A DNA stretch of 34,374 bases from an uncultured Dokdonella sp. (lineage in GTDB: Bacteria > Pseudomonadota > Gammaproteobacteria > Xanthomonadales > Rhodanobacteraceae), in NCBI GenBank assembly GCA_934526015.1, contig CAKSZY010000020.1:1-34374 (forward strand). Direction: 5' to 3'. A program made the position numbers and the translations under genes. Of this stretch, positions 19,412 to 27,318 are shown piece by piece; the stretch's first letter is position 1; every line of letters begins with the position of its first letter. The notes beneath the pieces are model-generated. The model saw nothing but the letters and a program-made list of their open reading frames with translations. It did not search any database and was not told where the DNA came from.

Positions 19412-21262
19412 TCAGTCGCCCGGGATGCGGCCGAGCTGGTGCGCACCGAGCACTTCGCTGCCGCGCGGGGTGGTGGCGATGTCGGCGCTGGCCGGCAGCG
19501 GCGTGCCGCCGGCGAGGTGGGCCCACAGGTGGTCGAGGGCTGCATAGGCATACGGCAGCATCGGTACGTAGCGATCGCCGAAACCGGGAAAGGCGAGGAA
19601 GGCGTCGAAATGCTGGGCATGGCCGACGCGCCAGTACATCGGCTTGCGGCCGTTCGCTTCGAGCCAGGCGACATAGGGATCCGACGAGAACATGATCGGC
19701 ACGAGGCCGTCGGCAACCCCGTGCACGATCGCGATCGGCAGGTCCGCGCGTGGCAGGCTCGCGCGCGTCATCGCCACACCGGCATGCAGGCGTTCGCCGG
19801 CGGCATCATGGCGCGTCCACAGTTCGCCGAGGCAGAGCAGGCCCGGCAGGGCCGCATCCGCGCCGCTCGCCTGGGCATCGACGAGGCCGACCGCGGCCCC
19901 GGGCGGAATGCCGCTGGCATCGGCCCACCAGGCCGCGCGTTCGGTGGCGGTCGGTGCATGCGCACGCCCGCCGGCATCGAAGGCGGCGAAGCCGTAGCCG
20001 CAGGGCATGTCGCCGACGCCGCTGCGCAGGTAGGCGGCGGCATAGGTCGCTCCGATCGAACGCCACAGATCGAGTGCGGTGCTGGCCGCCGCACTGGCGA
20101 TGGCGGCTTCGCTCCAGCCGGTGCCGCGCAGGCGTTCGAGGGCTTCGCCGGCGCGGGCGGCCTCGTCGGCGCCGCTCAGGCGGCCGTCCTCATGCAGGGC
20201 CTGGCAGCGGCTGCGCCAGGCCGGCGGCACGCCACCGTTCACCCGCGCGAACGGCACGGCATCGAAAGCGGAATCGACCAGCGCGCACGGCAACAGCAGG
20301 CCGGCCTCGCTGACGTAGTCAAACAGCGGCCGGCCACCCTGCCCGGCCCAGATGTTCGGCTCGATGGCGACCACGCCGTCGAGCAGGCCGTCGTCGATTT
20401 CGGCCGCGCGCAGCACGGCACCGCCGCCGTTCGACAGGCCGGTGGCAAGGATGCGGGTATTCGCCGCGGTGAACGGCGCCTCGCCGGGGAAGGCCTCGTC
20501 GAGCGCATGCAGGGCGAAGCGCGCCGCCTGGCGCACATGCCGTCCCCACTCGGCCTCGGGGTTGTCGCCCGAATGGGCGTGCTTGACCAGCACCGCCTGC
20601 GACGGCGCAACGGGGATGCCGGGCGGCGGGGCGAACTCGAGCGGCTCGCCGCCGGCTTCGCCGCGGCTGCCGTCGAGGCGCACGCCGGTGCCGGAGGCGA
20701 CGTCGAAATAGCCGGTCCCGGCGCCCTTGTCGGTATAGGCCACGGCGCAGCCGCGCGGCAGGCCCCAGGCGCCGGCCAGGGCGATCGCACCATAGATGCC
20801 GCGCGAACCCGACGAGGCGGTGACCACGACGCAGCGGCGTTCGCGGTCGAACAGGTCCGGCACCTGCACGAGCACGCGATGCGGTGCACGGGCGCCGGCG
20901 AGGGTGGCGAAGGCGCTGTATTCGCGCCCCGTCACCAGCGGCACGGCGCCGTAGATCTCGCCGTAGCCGCCGAGGGGGCCGAGGTCGGCGATGCCGCGCC
21001 AGTTGGAATGGATCGCGCGACGGCGCAGTTCGGCCGGCGTCGGCTGTTCGGACTGGGCGAAAGTCGGTTGCGGCCCGCGCAGGCCGGCCAGGCCGAGCCC
21101 GGCACTCAGCAGGTCGTCGCCATCGCGATGCGTGGTGGCGCGGATCGTGCCGAAGGCGTCGTCGGCCATCGCGGTCTTCTCCACGGAAACGGGATTGCTC
21201 GCGCATGCGGCAAGCGCCGCCATGGTCGAGGCCAGCAGGCAGTTGCGCAGGGTCGTGTCCAT
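19412..21262 (-). CDS. 3-hydroxybutyrate oligomer hydrolase, predicted lipoprotein
   Basis: The 616-residue protein resembles the D-(-)-3-hydroxybutyrate oligomer hydrolase family (PF10605), which cuts soluble oligomers of PHB into monomers. The nucleophile is S277 in GLSNGGG. Other family-like stretches are VVVTASSGSRGIYGAIALAGAWGLPRG, YTDKGAGTGYFD and the C-terminal VHGVADGLVPI and GHAQHFDAFL, which would carry the Asp and His. The N-terminus is a lipoprotein signal with lipobox LAAC (Cys at 20), so it should be attached to a membrane facing the periplasm or outside. Oligomers from outside the cell may then be the substrate rather than the cell's own granule. It lies directly upstream of phaE-phaC on the same strand and 69 bases from a divergent response regulator. 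Confidence 0.88.
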   Translation of the reverse strand: MDTTLRNCLLASTMAALAACASNPVSVEKTAMADDAFGTIRATTHRDGDDLLSAGLGLAGLRGPQPTFAQSEQPTPAELRRRAIHSNWRGIADLGPLGGYGEIYGAVPLVTGREYSAFATLAGARAPHRVLVQVPDLFDRERRCVVVTASSGSRGIYGAIALAGAWGLPRGCAVAYTDKGAGTGYFDVASGTGVRLDGSRGEAGGEPLEFAPPPGIPVAPSQAVLVKHAHSGDNPEAEWGRHVRQAARFALHALDEAFPGEAPFTAANTRILATGLSNGGGAVLRAAEIDDGLLDGVVAIEPNIWAGQGGRPLFDYVSEAGLLLPCALVDSAFDAVPFARVNGGVPPAWRSRCQALHEDGRLSGADEAARAGEALERLRGTGWSEAAIASAAASTALDLWRSIGATYAAAYLRSGVGDMPCGYGFAAFDAGGRAHAPTATERAAWWADASGIPPGAAVGLVDAQASGADAALPGLLCLGELWTRHDAAGERLHAGVAMTRASLPRADLPIAIVHGVADGLVPIMFSSDPYVAWLEANGRKPMYWRVGHAQHFDAFLAFPGFGDRYVPMLPYAYAALDHLWAHLAGGTPLPASADIATTPRGSEVLGAHQLGRIPGD

Positions 21263-21331
21263 GCGGACACCCTAGCAAGCCGCGCGCGCACTGTCATCGC
21301 GGCGGCGCCGCCGGCAGGCTACAGTGACGGC

Positions 21332-21997
21332 ATGACGCGCATCCTCGTTGCCGACGACCATCCCCTGTTCCGCCTGGCCCTCGTGCAGGCCGTGCGCGGC
21401 GTCGTCGCCGACGCCACGGTCGACGAGGCCGGCGGATTCGAGGCCGCGCGCGAGGCGCTGCGGGCACGCCCCGACACCGACCTCGTCCTGCTCGACCTGC
21501 ACATGCCCGGCAGCCATGGCCTGATGGGTCTGGTCGCCCTGCGCAGCGAGTTCCCGGCCGTCGCGGTGGTGATGATTTCCGCCAACGACGATCCGCTGGT
21601 GATCCGCCGCGCCTTGACCTATGGCGCGGTCGGCTTCGTGCCGAAGCGGACCGGACTGGAGGAACTCGCCGGCACGCTGCGTGCCGTGCTCGCCTGCGAG
21701 ACGCCGCCGCTGCCGGCGCTGGCCATGGCCGACGAGCGCAGCGAGGCCGATGACCGCGAGCTGGCCGCACGCCTCGGCTCGCTGAGCCCGCAGCAGCTGC
21801 GCGTGCTCGGCCTCGCCGCCGAGGGCCTGCTCAACAAGCAGATCGCCGATCGCCTCGACATCCAGGAACGCACGGTCAAGGCGCACATGAGCGCGGTGTT
21901 CGAGCGCCTCGGCGTGCGCACGCGGACCCAGGCGAGCGTGTTGCTGCACACGCTGGAGATCGCCGATCCGGCACGAACGCTCGCAGACGATCCATAG
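21332..21997 (+). CDS. NarL/LuxR-type response regulator
   Basis: A two-component regulator of 221 residues. The receiver domain (1-120) has the acidic pair D8-D9, the phosphorylation site D55 in LLDLHMPG and the conserved K in FVPKRT. The LuxR-type helix-turn-helix at about 148-210 contains LSPQQLRVLGLAAEGLLNKQIADRL and TVKAHMSAVFERLGV. No histidine kinase lies in the window. It is divergent from the oligomer hydrolase across 69 bases, so it may control that gene and phaEC, or the GGDEF protein that follows 166 bases later. The ribosome-binding site is weak. Confidence 0.92.
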   Translation: MTRILVADDHPLFRLALVQAVRGVVADATVDEAGGFEAAREALRARPDTDLVLLDLHMPGSHGLMGLVALRSEFPAVAVVMISANDDPLVIRRALTYGAVGFVPKRTGLEELAGTLRAVLACETPPLPALAMADERSEADDRELAARLGSLSPQQLRVLGLAAEGLLNKQIADRLDIQERTVKAHMSAVFERLGVRTRTQASVLLHTLEIADPARTLADDP

Positions 21998-22163
21998 ATC
22001 GCCGCTGCGCGCCGTCCGGCCCGTGCGGTGCATCTTCGACCGCGGTTCGAGGCGACGCTTCGCACGGACCGCAGGCTGCGCGGGCGGCCCCGGTTTCGAC
22101 CACTCCGGTTCGCGGCGGCTTTGTTTACACTCGGCCCACCTTACCGTCCGGGATCGCGGCGTG

Positions 22164-23795
22164 ATGCGAGTGGTTTTCGTATGGCTGGCGTGCTGCCTGT
22201 TCGCCCTGCCCGCGCTCGCGCGCGATGTGGAAGTGATGCGCCTCGCCGGCGAAACGGCGCCAGCCACCCTGGAATCGGTGCGCGCAGCCGGGCCCGATGC
22301 CTGGATCGCCAGCGATGCGATCCGCAAGCAGGCCCGCTCGAGCTGGTGGCGCCTGCAGATCGCGCCCGACGCCGACCCTTCGACGGATTGGATCATCGCG
22401 ATCAAAGAAGCCTACGACGCCGAGTTCGTGGTCCATCTGCCGCCCGACTATCGGGCCCGGCCGCTCTGGGCGCTCGATCCGGACTGGCCGCAGATCGGCT
22501 CGCGCCATCGCCTGACGCTGCGTCTGGCCGGTGCCGATGCCGCAGCGCCGGTCTACCTGCAGGTGCTGGCCTCGCGGAACCAGCCGATGCGCATCAGTGC
22601 CCTGCCGCTGGCCGATTTCGTGGCCGAGGACATGGCCCGCGTGCGCTACACCAGCATGATGCTCAGTGCGCTGCTGCTGCTCGGCGTCGTCGCCGCCATC
22701 TACTCTGTGGCGTTGCGGCGCTGGCACCTGCTGCTGTTCGGAGTGTGGGTGCTCAGCGCGCTGATCTACGTGCTCGTGATGAGCGGCGAGATCGTGCCGC
22801 TGCTGGACGACCGCAACCTGCTGCTGCATGCGATGCGGCTGCTGTCCGTGGCGATCAACCTGGGGCTCGTCGCGGCCTACGCCTTCATCATCCAGTTCCT
22901 CTCGATCCGCGAACACTATCCGCGCCTGTCGCGGGTGATGTACACGATCCTGGTGCTGACCGTGCTGTTCGTGGTGCTGTCGCTGATCGATCCGCGATCC
23001 CTGATCGCCAACCAGTTCGTCAACGTCGCCGTCGTCGTGATGGCGCTGCTGTCGCTCGCCGCGGCGATCGGACGCGCCCGTGCCGGCTCGGCCCAGGGCT
23101 GGTTCTTTCTCGCCGGATGGAGCGGCCTGACCTTCGCCGGCGTCACCCGGGCGATGCATTTCCTGCAGCACCGCGGTACGCCGGACTGGCTCGAAATCGT
23201 CCACCCGATGGCCCAGGTGCTCGGTGCGCTCGTCCTCGTGCTGGCCACTGCACGCGCCGCGCGCTATGCCGAACGCGAAATGCATGTGGCACGCAGCGTC
23301 GCCCGCACCGACGCGCTGACCCGCCTGCCGAACCGCAGCGAACTCGAGCAGGGTCTCGCCCGGCTGATCCGCCACGCCGAGCACAACGACGCTCCCCTCA
23401 GCCTCATGTTCCTCGATCTCGACCATTTCAAGTCGATCAATGACCGGCATGGTCATGCGATCGGCGACCGCTGCCTGGTCATGGTCGGCGACATCCTGCG
23501 CCGCCACGTGCGCGCCAGCGACCTCATCGTGCGCTACGGCGGCGAGGAGTTCGTGCTCGCGCTGGAAGGCGCCGGGCGCGAGCGCGGCATCGCGGCGGCG
23601 GAGCAACTGCGCGCGGCGGTGGAACAGGAGGGGCGCGAAATCGACGGCCATGCGGTACAGCTCACGGTGTCGATCGGGCTCACCGACCATCGCGACGGCG
23701 ATGATGTCGAGCGGCTCGTCGCGCGCGCCGACGCGGCGCTGTACCGGGCGAAGCGCGAAGGCCGCAACCGGGTCGTCAGCGACCTGGAAGCGTGA
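22164..23795 (+). CDS. 7TMR-DISM membrane sensor diguanylate cyclase
   Basis: A 543-residue cyclase with a signal peptide (1-19, ending ALPALA) and a periplasmic beta-rich domain at about 20-165 of the 7TMR-DISM extracellular type 2, often thought to bind carbohydrates. Seven membrane helices follow at about 170-365, then a cytoplasmic GGDEF domain at about 380-543. GGEEF is intact at 459-463 and the inhibitory site RASD is at 450-453. It should make c-di-GMP in response to an external ligand. ATG 22164 starts the signal peptide; a GTG one codon earlier is also possible. It follows the response regulator on the same strand, but a 166-base gap allows its own promoter. Confidence 0.9.
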   Translation: MRVVFVWLACCLFALPALARDVEVMRLAGETAPATLESVRAAGPDAWIASDAIRKQARSSWWRLQIAPDADPSTDWIIAIKEAYDAEFVVHLPPDYRARPLWALDPDWPQIGSRHRLTLRLAGADAAAPVYLQVLASRNQPMRISALPLADFVAEDMARVRYTSMMLSALLLLGVVAAIYSVALRRWHLLLFGVWVLSALIYVLVMSGEIVPLLDDRNLLLHAMRLLSVAINLGLVAAYAFIIQFLSIREHYPRLSRVMYTILVLTVLFVVLSLIDPRSLIANQFVNVAVVVMALLSLAAAIGRARAGSAQGWFFLAGWSGLTFAGVTRAMHFLQHRGTPDWLEIVHPMAQVLGALVLVLATARAARYAEREMHVARSVARTDALTRLPNRSELEQGLARLIRHAEHNDAPLSLMFLDLDHFKSINDRHGHAIGDRCLVMVGDILRRHVRASDLIVRYGGEEFVLALEGAGRERGIAAAEQLRAAVEQEGREIDGHAVQLTVSIGLTDHRDGDDVERLVARADAALYRAKREGRNRVVSDLEA

Positions 23796-23885
23796 ACCGG
23801 CGCGTCCGCAGGCAACTCGGCTCACGGCTGCACGGTTTCTCCCGGACAGCAGGTTCCGCCGGAGACATCGCCATCGCGCCGCCGC

Positions 23886-24281
23886 CTACGGCGGAGGCTC
23901 GGGCCGCAACCACAACCACACCGCGACGATGGCCATCATCAGGCTGACGCCGGCTGCCAGCCACCAGCGCGGTGCGAACAGCAGCAACATCACGGCGGTC
24001 AGCGCCATCATCGTCGTCGCCAGCCATTTCGCGTTGCGCTTCACCGCGCCATGGGCGTTCCAGTCGCGGATCATCGGTCCGGTGACGGCATGCGCGAGCA
24101 GCCAGGCGTGCAGGCGCGCGGAGCCGCGCGCAGCCGCGTAGGCCGCCAGCAGGATGAACGGAGTCGTCGGCAACACCGGCAGGGCGATGCCGATGATGCC
24201 GAGCGCCAGGCTCAGGTAGGCAAGCAGCCACCACGCCCAGCGCCAGCGACGGGAAGGTTCCGGATTCGACCGCTCGCTCAC
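23886..24281 (-). CDS. DUF454 (YbaN family) inner-membrane protein
   Basis: A short membrane protein, 131 residues. The DUF454 pattern is LLAYLSLALGIIGIALPVLPTTPFILLAAYAAARGS, then LHAWLLAHAVTGPMIRDWNAHGAVKRNAKW, then a pair of C-terminal membrane helices. Function is unknown for the family; E. coli YbaN is a member. The start is GTG; the reading frame remains open upstream but the longer form lacks similarity to the family. It is convergent with the GGDEF gene and 91 bases downstream of korB on the same strand, a gap with GC-rich inverted repeats but no clear terminator. Confidence 0.88.
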   Translation of the reverse strand: MSERSNPEPSRRWRWAWWLLAYLSLALGIIGIALPVLPTTPFILLAAYAAARGSARLHAWLLAHAVTGPMIRDWNAHGAVKRNAKWLATTMMALTAVMLLLFAPRWWLAAGVSLMMAIVAVWLWLRPEPPP

Positions 24282-24372
24282 GTCGGTTCGTCGCAGGAAG
24301 GAAAGCGATCAAGGTAGCGTTTTCCCGCGCGTGCCGACAGCACCCGGCCGCACGCGGGTGGCGCCTGCGCGT

Positions 24373-25428
24373 TTACCTCAAGCCCGCGTTGATGCGCTCG
24401 AGCACGCCGCTGCCCGGGCAAAGCTCACCCGCTCCGAGGCGGTTCAACGGCGTGGCAACCGTGCCGAGGTGCGCATGCAGGTCGGATGCCTCCGGATCGA
24501 CATACAGCAGGCCGGTCACGACCTCGCCGCGCGCCTGATGCTGCTGCACGTAGTTGGTCGCGGCGATGCGGTCGCGCGGATCGTGCCCGCGGGCGAGCTT
24601 GTGCAGGCGCAGGACCGAGCCATCGTGCTGGGTGACCTCGACCGACTCGCCTTCGGCATAGTCGACGACGATCTCCTCGCGCTGCGGGATCACGTCGAGG
24701 CGATTCACCGCGTCGTTGTGCTCGCGCACGTATTCGTAGCTCTTGGTGCTGCCGGCGTGGTTGTTGAACGCGACGCAGGGGCTGATGACATCGAGGAAGG
24801 CCGGGCCGCGGTGCAGGATCGCGCCCTTGATCAGCGGCACGAGTTGGCGCTTGTCGCCGGAAAAGCCGCGCGCGACGTAGCTCGCGCCGAGTTGCAGGGC
24901 GAGGCCGACGAGGTCGATCGGGCTGTCCGAATTGACGACGCCGCGCTTGGACGTCGAGCCCTGGTCGGCGGTGGCCGAGAACTGGCCCTTGGTGAGGCCG
25001 TAGACGCCGTTGTTCTCGACGATGTAGACCATGTCGACGCCGCGGCGCATCGCGTGCACGAACTGGCCCATGCCGATCGAGGCCGAATCGCCGTCGCCGG
25101 AAACTCCGAGGTACAGAAGTTCCCGATTGGCGAGGTTGGCGCCGGTCAGCACGGAGGGCATGCGCCCGTGCACGGTGTTGAAGCCGTGCGACTGGCCGAG
25201 GAAGTAGTCGGGCGTCTTCGACGAGCAACCGATGCCGGACAGCTTGGCCACGCGATGCGGCTCGATGGCGAGTTCCCAGCAGGCCTGGATGATCGCCGCC
25301 GAGATCGAGTCGTGGCCGCAACCGGCGCACAGCGTCGAGATCTTGCCTTCGTAGTCGCGGCGCGTGAAGCAGCGCTCGTTGCGCGGCAGGTTCGGGTGAT
25401 GCAGCTTCGGCTTGGTGATCCAGGTCAC
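24373..25428 (-). CDS. korB: 2-oxoglutarate:ferredoxin oxidoreductase, beta subunit
   Basis: The thiamine-diphosphate and iron-sulfur subunit of a 2-oxoacid:ferredoxin oxidoreductase, 351 residues. The TPP-binding segment runs from SGDGDSASIGMGQFVHAMRR to ENNGVYGLTKGQ. Cysteines placed to hold one [4Fe-4S] cluster are C34, C37 (CAGCGHD), C68 (GIGCSS) and C218 (SPCVAFNNH). KTPDYF and LTKGQFSAT fit the 2-oxoglutarate branch better than the pyruvate branch. It starts with GTG overlapping the korA stop by four bases (GTGA), with GAGGAGA upstream. The enzyme converts 2-oxoglutarate and CoA to succinyl-CoA and CO2 with reduced ferredoxin. Substrate specificity is inferred. Confidence 0.92.
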   Translation of the reverse strand: MTWITKPKLHHPNLPRNERCFTRRDYEGKISTLCAGCGHDSISAAIIQACWELAIEPHRVAKLSGIGCSSKTPDYFLGQSHGFNTVHGRMPSVLTGANLANRELLYLGVSGDGDSASIGMGQFVHAMRRGVDMVYIVENNGVYGLTKGQFSATADQGSTSKRGVVNSDSPIDLVGLALQLGASYVARGFSGDKRQLVPLIKGAILHRGPAFLDVISPCVAFNNHAGSTKSYEYVREHNDAVNRLDVIPQREEIVVDYAEGESVEVTQHDGSVLRLHKLARGHDPRDRIAATNYVQQHQARGEVVTGLLYVDPEASDLHAHLGTVATPLNRLGAGELCPGSGVLERINAGLR

Positions 25429-27263
25429 GCCGGCGTCTCCTCGCCTTGTGCGGTCAGGTTGACACCGCGCATGCGTTCGGCGATCGCGCGCACGATGAAG
25501 CGCGCCGTGATCGGCGTGCCGTCGTAGTGCAACACGGGCACGACGCGCGCGGGATCGAGATCGAACTCGTTGATCAGCAGCGAGCGCAGCTGCGCATCGC
25601 GGTTCTGCTCGATGACGAAAACCTGCTCGTGGGCAAGCACGAACTGGCGCACCGATTCGGGAAACGGAAACGCGCGCAGGCGCAGCGTGTCGAGATGCAG
25701 GTCGCGTGCCTCGAGCGAATCGATCGCCTCGGCCATGGCCGGGCTCGTCGAGCCGTAATGGATCGCGGCGAAGGTGGTGTGCCTGGCGGCCGCGCGCACG
25801 ACCGGTTGCGGCACCAGCGACTTCGCCGTGTCGAATTTCCGCAGCAGGCGTTCCATGTTGTAGACATAGTCCGGACCGCGTTCCGAATAGCGCGCGTACG
25901 GATCGCGCGAGGTGCCGCGGGTGAAATAGCTGCCGCGCGTCGCATGCGTGCCGGGATAGGTGCGGAACGGAATGCCGTCGCCATCGACATCCTTGTAGCG
26001 GCCGAAGTCCCTGCCCGCCTCGAGATCCTCGGCGCTCATGACCTTGCCGCGGTCGTACTCGCGCGCATCGTCCCAGGCGAACGGTTCGCACAGGCGCTGG
26101 TTCATGCCGATGTCGAGGTCGGTCAGCACGAATACCGGCGTCTGCAGGCGGTCGGCGAGATCGAGCGCCTGCGCCGAGAACGCGAAGCACTCGTGCGGAT
26201 CCTCGGGCAGCAGCAATACGTGTTTGGTGTCGCCGTGCGATGCGTACGCGCAGGCCAGCACGTCGGATTGCTGGGTGCGCGTCGGCATGCCGGTCGACGG
26301 CCCGCCGCGCTGCACGTCGATGATCGTCACCGGGATCTCGGCGAAATAGGCAAGGCCGATGAACTCGTTCATCAGCGAGATGCCGGGACCCGAGGTGGTG
26401 GTGAACGCGCGTGCGCCGTTCCAGCCCGCGCCGGTGACCATGCCGATCGAGGCGATCTCGTCCTCGGCCTGGATGATCGCGTAGCGGTTGCCGCCGGACT
26501 CGGGATCGACGCGGTATTTCCGGCAGTACTTCTCGAACGCCTCGGCGAGCGAGGACGACGGCGTGATCGGATACCAGGCGCAGACGGTCGCGCCGCCGTA
26601 GACGCAGCCAAGCGCGGCGGCGCTGTTGCCGTCGATGAAGATGCGCTCGCCGACGTTGTCGGCCCGCCGGACTTCGAGGCCGATCGGATCGAGGTGTGCG
26701 CTGGCGTGGTTGCGACCGAGGTGCAGCGCATGCAGGTTCGCGTCGAGCAGCTTCTCCTTGCCGCGGTACTGTTCGGCGACGAGCTTCTCGATCACGGCGA
26801 CGTCCATGCGCAGCAGTTGCGAGAGCGCGCCGACATACATGATGTTCTTGAACAGCTGGCGCTGGCGCGGATCGTCATAGGTCGCGTTGCAGATTTCGGT
26901 CAACGGCACGCCGATGACGCGGACGTCGTCGCGGAACTTCGATCCGGGCAGCGGCTTGCTGTTGTCGTGGAACAGGTAGCCCCCGCTCTCGATTTCGGCG
27001 ACGTCGGCATCCCAGGTCTGCGGGTTCATCGCCACCATCAGGTCGACGCCGCCGCGCCGGCCGAGCCAGCCCTTCTCGTTGACGCGCACTTCGTACCAGG
27101 TCGGCAGGCCCTGGATGTTCGACGGGAAGATGTTGCGCGGACTGACCGGCACGCCCATGCGCAGGATCGACTTGGCGAACAGCTCGTTCGCCGAAGCCGA
27201 GCCGGAACCGTTGACGTTGGCGAACTTGACGACGAAGTCGTTGACCGCGGAGATCGCGTTCAT
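25425..27263 (-). CDS. korA: 2-oxoglutarate:ferredoxin oxidoreductase, fused gamma-alpha subunit
   Basis: A 612-residue protein joining a gamma-type domain (about 1-185, FANVNGSGSASANELFAKSILRMG) to the alpha pyrimidine-binding domain, with YPITPSSS at 231-238, TTSGPGISLMNEFIGLAYFAEIP and TDLDIGMNQRLCEPF. A C-terminal domain ends the protein. Gamma-alpha fusion is typical of KorA in proteobacteria and actinobacteria. It pairs with KorB to form the catalytic unit. It is the middle gene of korC-korA-korB, 55 bases after korC and overlapping korB. The ribosome-binding site is modest (GGGGTGG). Enzymes of this class are often oxygen-sensitive, which fits the nearby nitrite reductase. Confidence 0.93.
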   Translation of the reverse strand: MNAISAVNDFVVKFANVNGSGSASANELFAKSILRMGVPVSPRNIFPSNIQGLPTWYEVRVNEKGWLGRRGGVDLMVAMNPQTWDADVAEIESGGYLFHDNSKPLPGSKFRDDVRVIGVPLTEICNATYDDPRQRQLFKNIMYVGALSQLLRMDVAVIEKLVAEQYRGKEKLLDANLHALHLGRNHASAHLDPIGLEVRRADNVGERIFIDGNSAAALGCVYGGATVCAWYPITPSSSLAEAFEKYCRKYRVDPESGGNRYAIIQAEDEIASIGMVTGAGWNGARAFTTTSGPGISLMNEFIGLAYFAEIPVTIIDVQRGGPSTGMPTRTQQSDVLACAYASHGDTKHVLLLPEDPHECFAFSAQALDLADRLQTPVFVLTDLDIGMNQRLCEPFAWDDAREYDRGKVMSAEDLEAGRDFGRYKDVDGDGIPFRTYPGTHATRGSYFTRGTSRDPYARYSERGPDYVYNMERLLRKFDTAKSLVPQPVVRAAARHTTFAAIHYGSTSPAMAEAIDSLEARDLHLDTLRLRAFPFPESVRQFVLAHEQVFVIEQNRDAQLRSLLINEFDLDPARVVPVLHYDGTPITARFIVRAIAERMRGVNLTAQGEETPA

Positions 27264-27318
27264 CGAGCCACCCCGCCGTCCCGGAGGGAGACGGGTTCTA
27301 GCAGACCCATCGGGGAAT

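Noticed and set aside
25425..27263. Pyruvate:ferredoxin oxidoreductase instead of 2-oxoglutarate
   Set aside because: The gamma-alpha fusion with a separate beta subunit of about 350 residues fits KorAB, and the one-chain pyruvate enzyme is about 1200 residues. Specificity still needs an assay.
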